DNA of 6,323 nt, taken from Clostridia bacterium (GTDB lineage: Bacteria > Bacillota > Clostridia > Oscillospirales > CAG-272). The DNA lies in assembly GCA_017382615.1 (NCBI GenBank), contig JAFNZX010000304.1, positions 1 to 6,323 on the forward strand, given 5' to 3'. Of the stretch, positions 5,848 to 6,323 are shown piece after piece. The notes beneath the pieces were generated by a model that worked only from the letters and a program-made list of their open reading frames with translations, ran no database searches and was not told the DNA's origin. The stretch's first letter is position 1, and each line of letters starts with the position of its first letter. Both the position numbers and the translations under genes were made by a program.

Positions 5848-6002
5848 TGTCATCCTGAGCGGAGTATGAAAGCCCGACGATATTGCGCTGTTTTGTATAT
5901 GCTTTTATATCGGGATTTCATACGCAGTCGAAGTTTTGCGGAGCGGAACAACGTGAAGCAGAGCAAAACCGCAAGCGCGATTTGCGCGCGCAGCGGGATC
6001 TG
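5848..6002. repeat. Intergenic palindrome-rich repeat (CATCCTGAGCGGAG core)
   Basis: The stretch starts with TGTCATCCTGAGCGGAG (from 5849) and contains GCAGTCGAAG (5924-5933), GCGGAGCGGAAC and GGGATCTGCGAAC. These are pieces of a widespread non-coding repeat I recall from many bacterial genomes (typical form CATCCTGAGC...GAGTCGAAGGATCT). Between the pieces lies a long imperfect hairpin: TATGAAA (5865-5871), CCC (5873-5875) and GATAT (5879-5883) pair with ATATC (5907-5911), GGG (5912-5914) and TTTCATA (5916-5922). A second hairpin pairs GTTTTGC (5933-5939) with GCAAAAC (5963-5969). The outer limits are approximate. The palindromes are seen directly; membership in the known repeat family is from memory. 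Confidence 0.55.
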
Positions 6003-6057
6003 CGAACGATTTGCAACACGCCTGCTTGCGCAAAGAAACATTTGGAAGTAATCGATT

Positions 6058-6138
6058 GGGCAATGTCATTCAGTTAAGGAAAACACATAGCGGGCATCCA
6101 AACAATGCGGGTACGCGCCCAAAAGGCGTCCCCCCTGG
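6058..6138. repeat. 81-bp tandem repeat, unit 1
   Basis: This first of two head-to-tail units starts with GGGCAATGTCATTCAGTTAA. It matches the next unit at 74 of 81 positions without gaps by my count. The unit ends in a C-run/G-run pair (CCCCCCTGG). The 81-nt length keeps a frame open across both units, but there is no ribosome site and most differences would change amino acids, so it is treated as non-coding. Confidence 0.85.
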
Positions 6139-6219
6139 GGGCAATGTCATTCAGTTAAGGAAAACTCATAACGGGCATCCAAACAATGCGGGCACGCGCC
6201 AAAAAGCCGTCCCCTCGGG
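6139..6219. repeat. 81-bp tandem repeat, unit 2
   Basis: This second unit directly abuts unit 1. The seven differences lie in the second half and end of the unit; the first 24 or so bases are identical. The 3' part (GCGCCAAAAAGCCGTCCCCTCGGGG) can form a short GC stem. The sequence then changes to GAAGGAGGG, so the array stops after two units inside the window. Confidence 0.85.
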
Positions 6220-6230
6220 GGAAGGAGGGT

Positions 6231-6254
6231 TCCCATAGCGTACCCGCTATGGGA
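6231..6254. repeat. Perfect 10-bp hairpin after the tandem repeats
   Basis: TCCCATAGCG (6231-6240) and CGCTATGGGA (6245-6254) are exact reverse complements around the loop TACC. On the plus strand a T7 run occurs only at about 6284-6290, roughly 30 nt past the stem, too far for a standard terminator. It could be part of the repeat unit family or an RNA processing or stability hairpin. Confidence 0.6.
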
Positions 6255-6323
6255 GGAAGGGGTAGCGTATCAAATTTGGAACGTTTTTTTCGTACAAATC
6301 GCATACAAAATTGACAAAATGAC

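Larger units (their letters stand above)
5764..6323. other. Gene-free intergenic region with repeats
   Basis: No convincing gene lies between the promoter repeats and the right end of the window. Open frames here lack ribosome sites and run through palindromes and tandem repeats. Contents in order are a stretch with nothing recognisable (5766-5831), a GC palindrome (5832-5843), a palindrome-rich repeat with a CATCCTGAGCGGAG core (about 5848-6002), an unassigned stretch (about 6003-6057), two 81-bp tandem repeats (6058-6219), a hairpin (6231-6254), and an A/T-rich end with TTGACA at 6311-6316. Confidence 0.75.

Noticed and set aside
5815..6051. Plus-strand open frame of 78 codons in the intergenic region
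   Set aside because: It is the translation of the CATCCTGAGC-type repeat and its palindromes (a CHPERS-like string), a common false gene call, with no ribosome site.
6058..6219. CRISPR array
   Set aside because: There are only two units, of 81 bp, directly adjacent with no unique spacers and no cas genes nearby.
6011..6238. Possible small protein with a 27-residue repeat across the 81-bp units
   Set aside because: It starts at TTG without a ribosome site, overlaps other repeats, and most differences between the units would change amino acids. It is better explained as non-coding repeats of length divisible by three.
6289..6317. Minus-strand promoter TTGTCA-17-TACGAA
   Set aside because: The -10 matches consensus at only 3 of 6 positions, and a far better promoter lies directly in front of the operon.

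Overview
The window looks like a piece of a low-to-mid GC Firmicute chromosome, probably a gut-type Clostridia member (Oscillospirales or Christensenellales grade). This is an inference from strong AGGAGG-type ribosome sites, consensus sigma-A promoters, the protein families present and a Clostridia-like set of intergenic repeats. No rRNA, tRNA, phage or transposase gene is visible. All six convincing genes lie on the minus strand, so transcription runs from high to low coordinates.

From right to left there are four regions. (1) 5653-6323 is a gene-free region holding two copies of an 81-bp tandem repeat, a palindrome-rich repeat with a CATCCTGAGCGGAG core, a perfect 10-bp hairpin, and, next to the first gene, a very good promoter with short phased direct repeats upstream. 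(2) 5652-1795 is a tightly packed four-gene operon: an HD-domain dGTPase-like triphosphohydrolase, two tandem paralogous DHH/DHHA1 phosphoesterases of the NrnA (nanoRNase / pAp phosphatase) type, and the 5'-nucleotidase SurE. Gaps are 11 nt, then a 1-nt overlap, then a 4-nt overlap. A strong intrinsic terminator lies at 1758-1788. (3) 1719-110 is a separate two-gene unit with its own consensus promoter: a metallo-beta-lactamase-fold hydrolase followed by a ThuA-like protein, closed by a 12-bp-stem terminator at 72-99. (4) 1-71 holds a second perfect hairpin and nothing else recognisable.

The four-gene operon reads as a nucleotide-breakdown line. The HD enzyme would remove triphosphate from (d)NTPs, the DHH enzymes would cut very short oligonucleotides and/or 3'-phosphorylated nucleotides down to mononucleotides, and SurE would dephosphorylate mononucleotides to nucleosides. 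Each step is known for its family; that they form one pathway here is inference from operon structure. The MBL/ThuA unit is probably catabolic, perhaps linked to carbohydrate use, but its substrate cannot be read from the sequence.

The points most worth a second look are the dGTPase-DHH-DHH-SurE gene set, the opposite motif changes in the two DHH paralogues, the phased GAAAATGCA repeats upstream of the operon promoter, and the intergenic repeat families.
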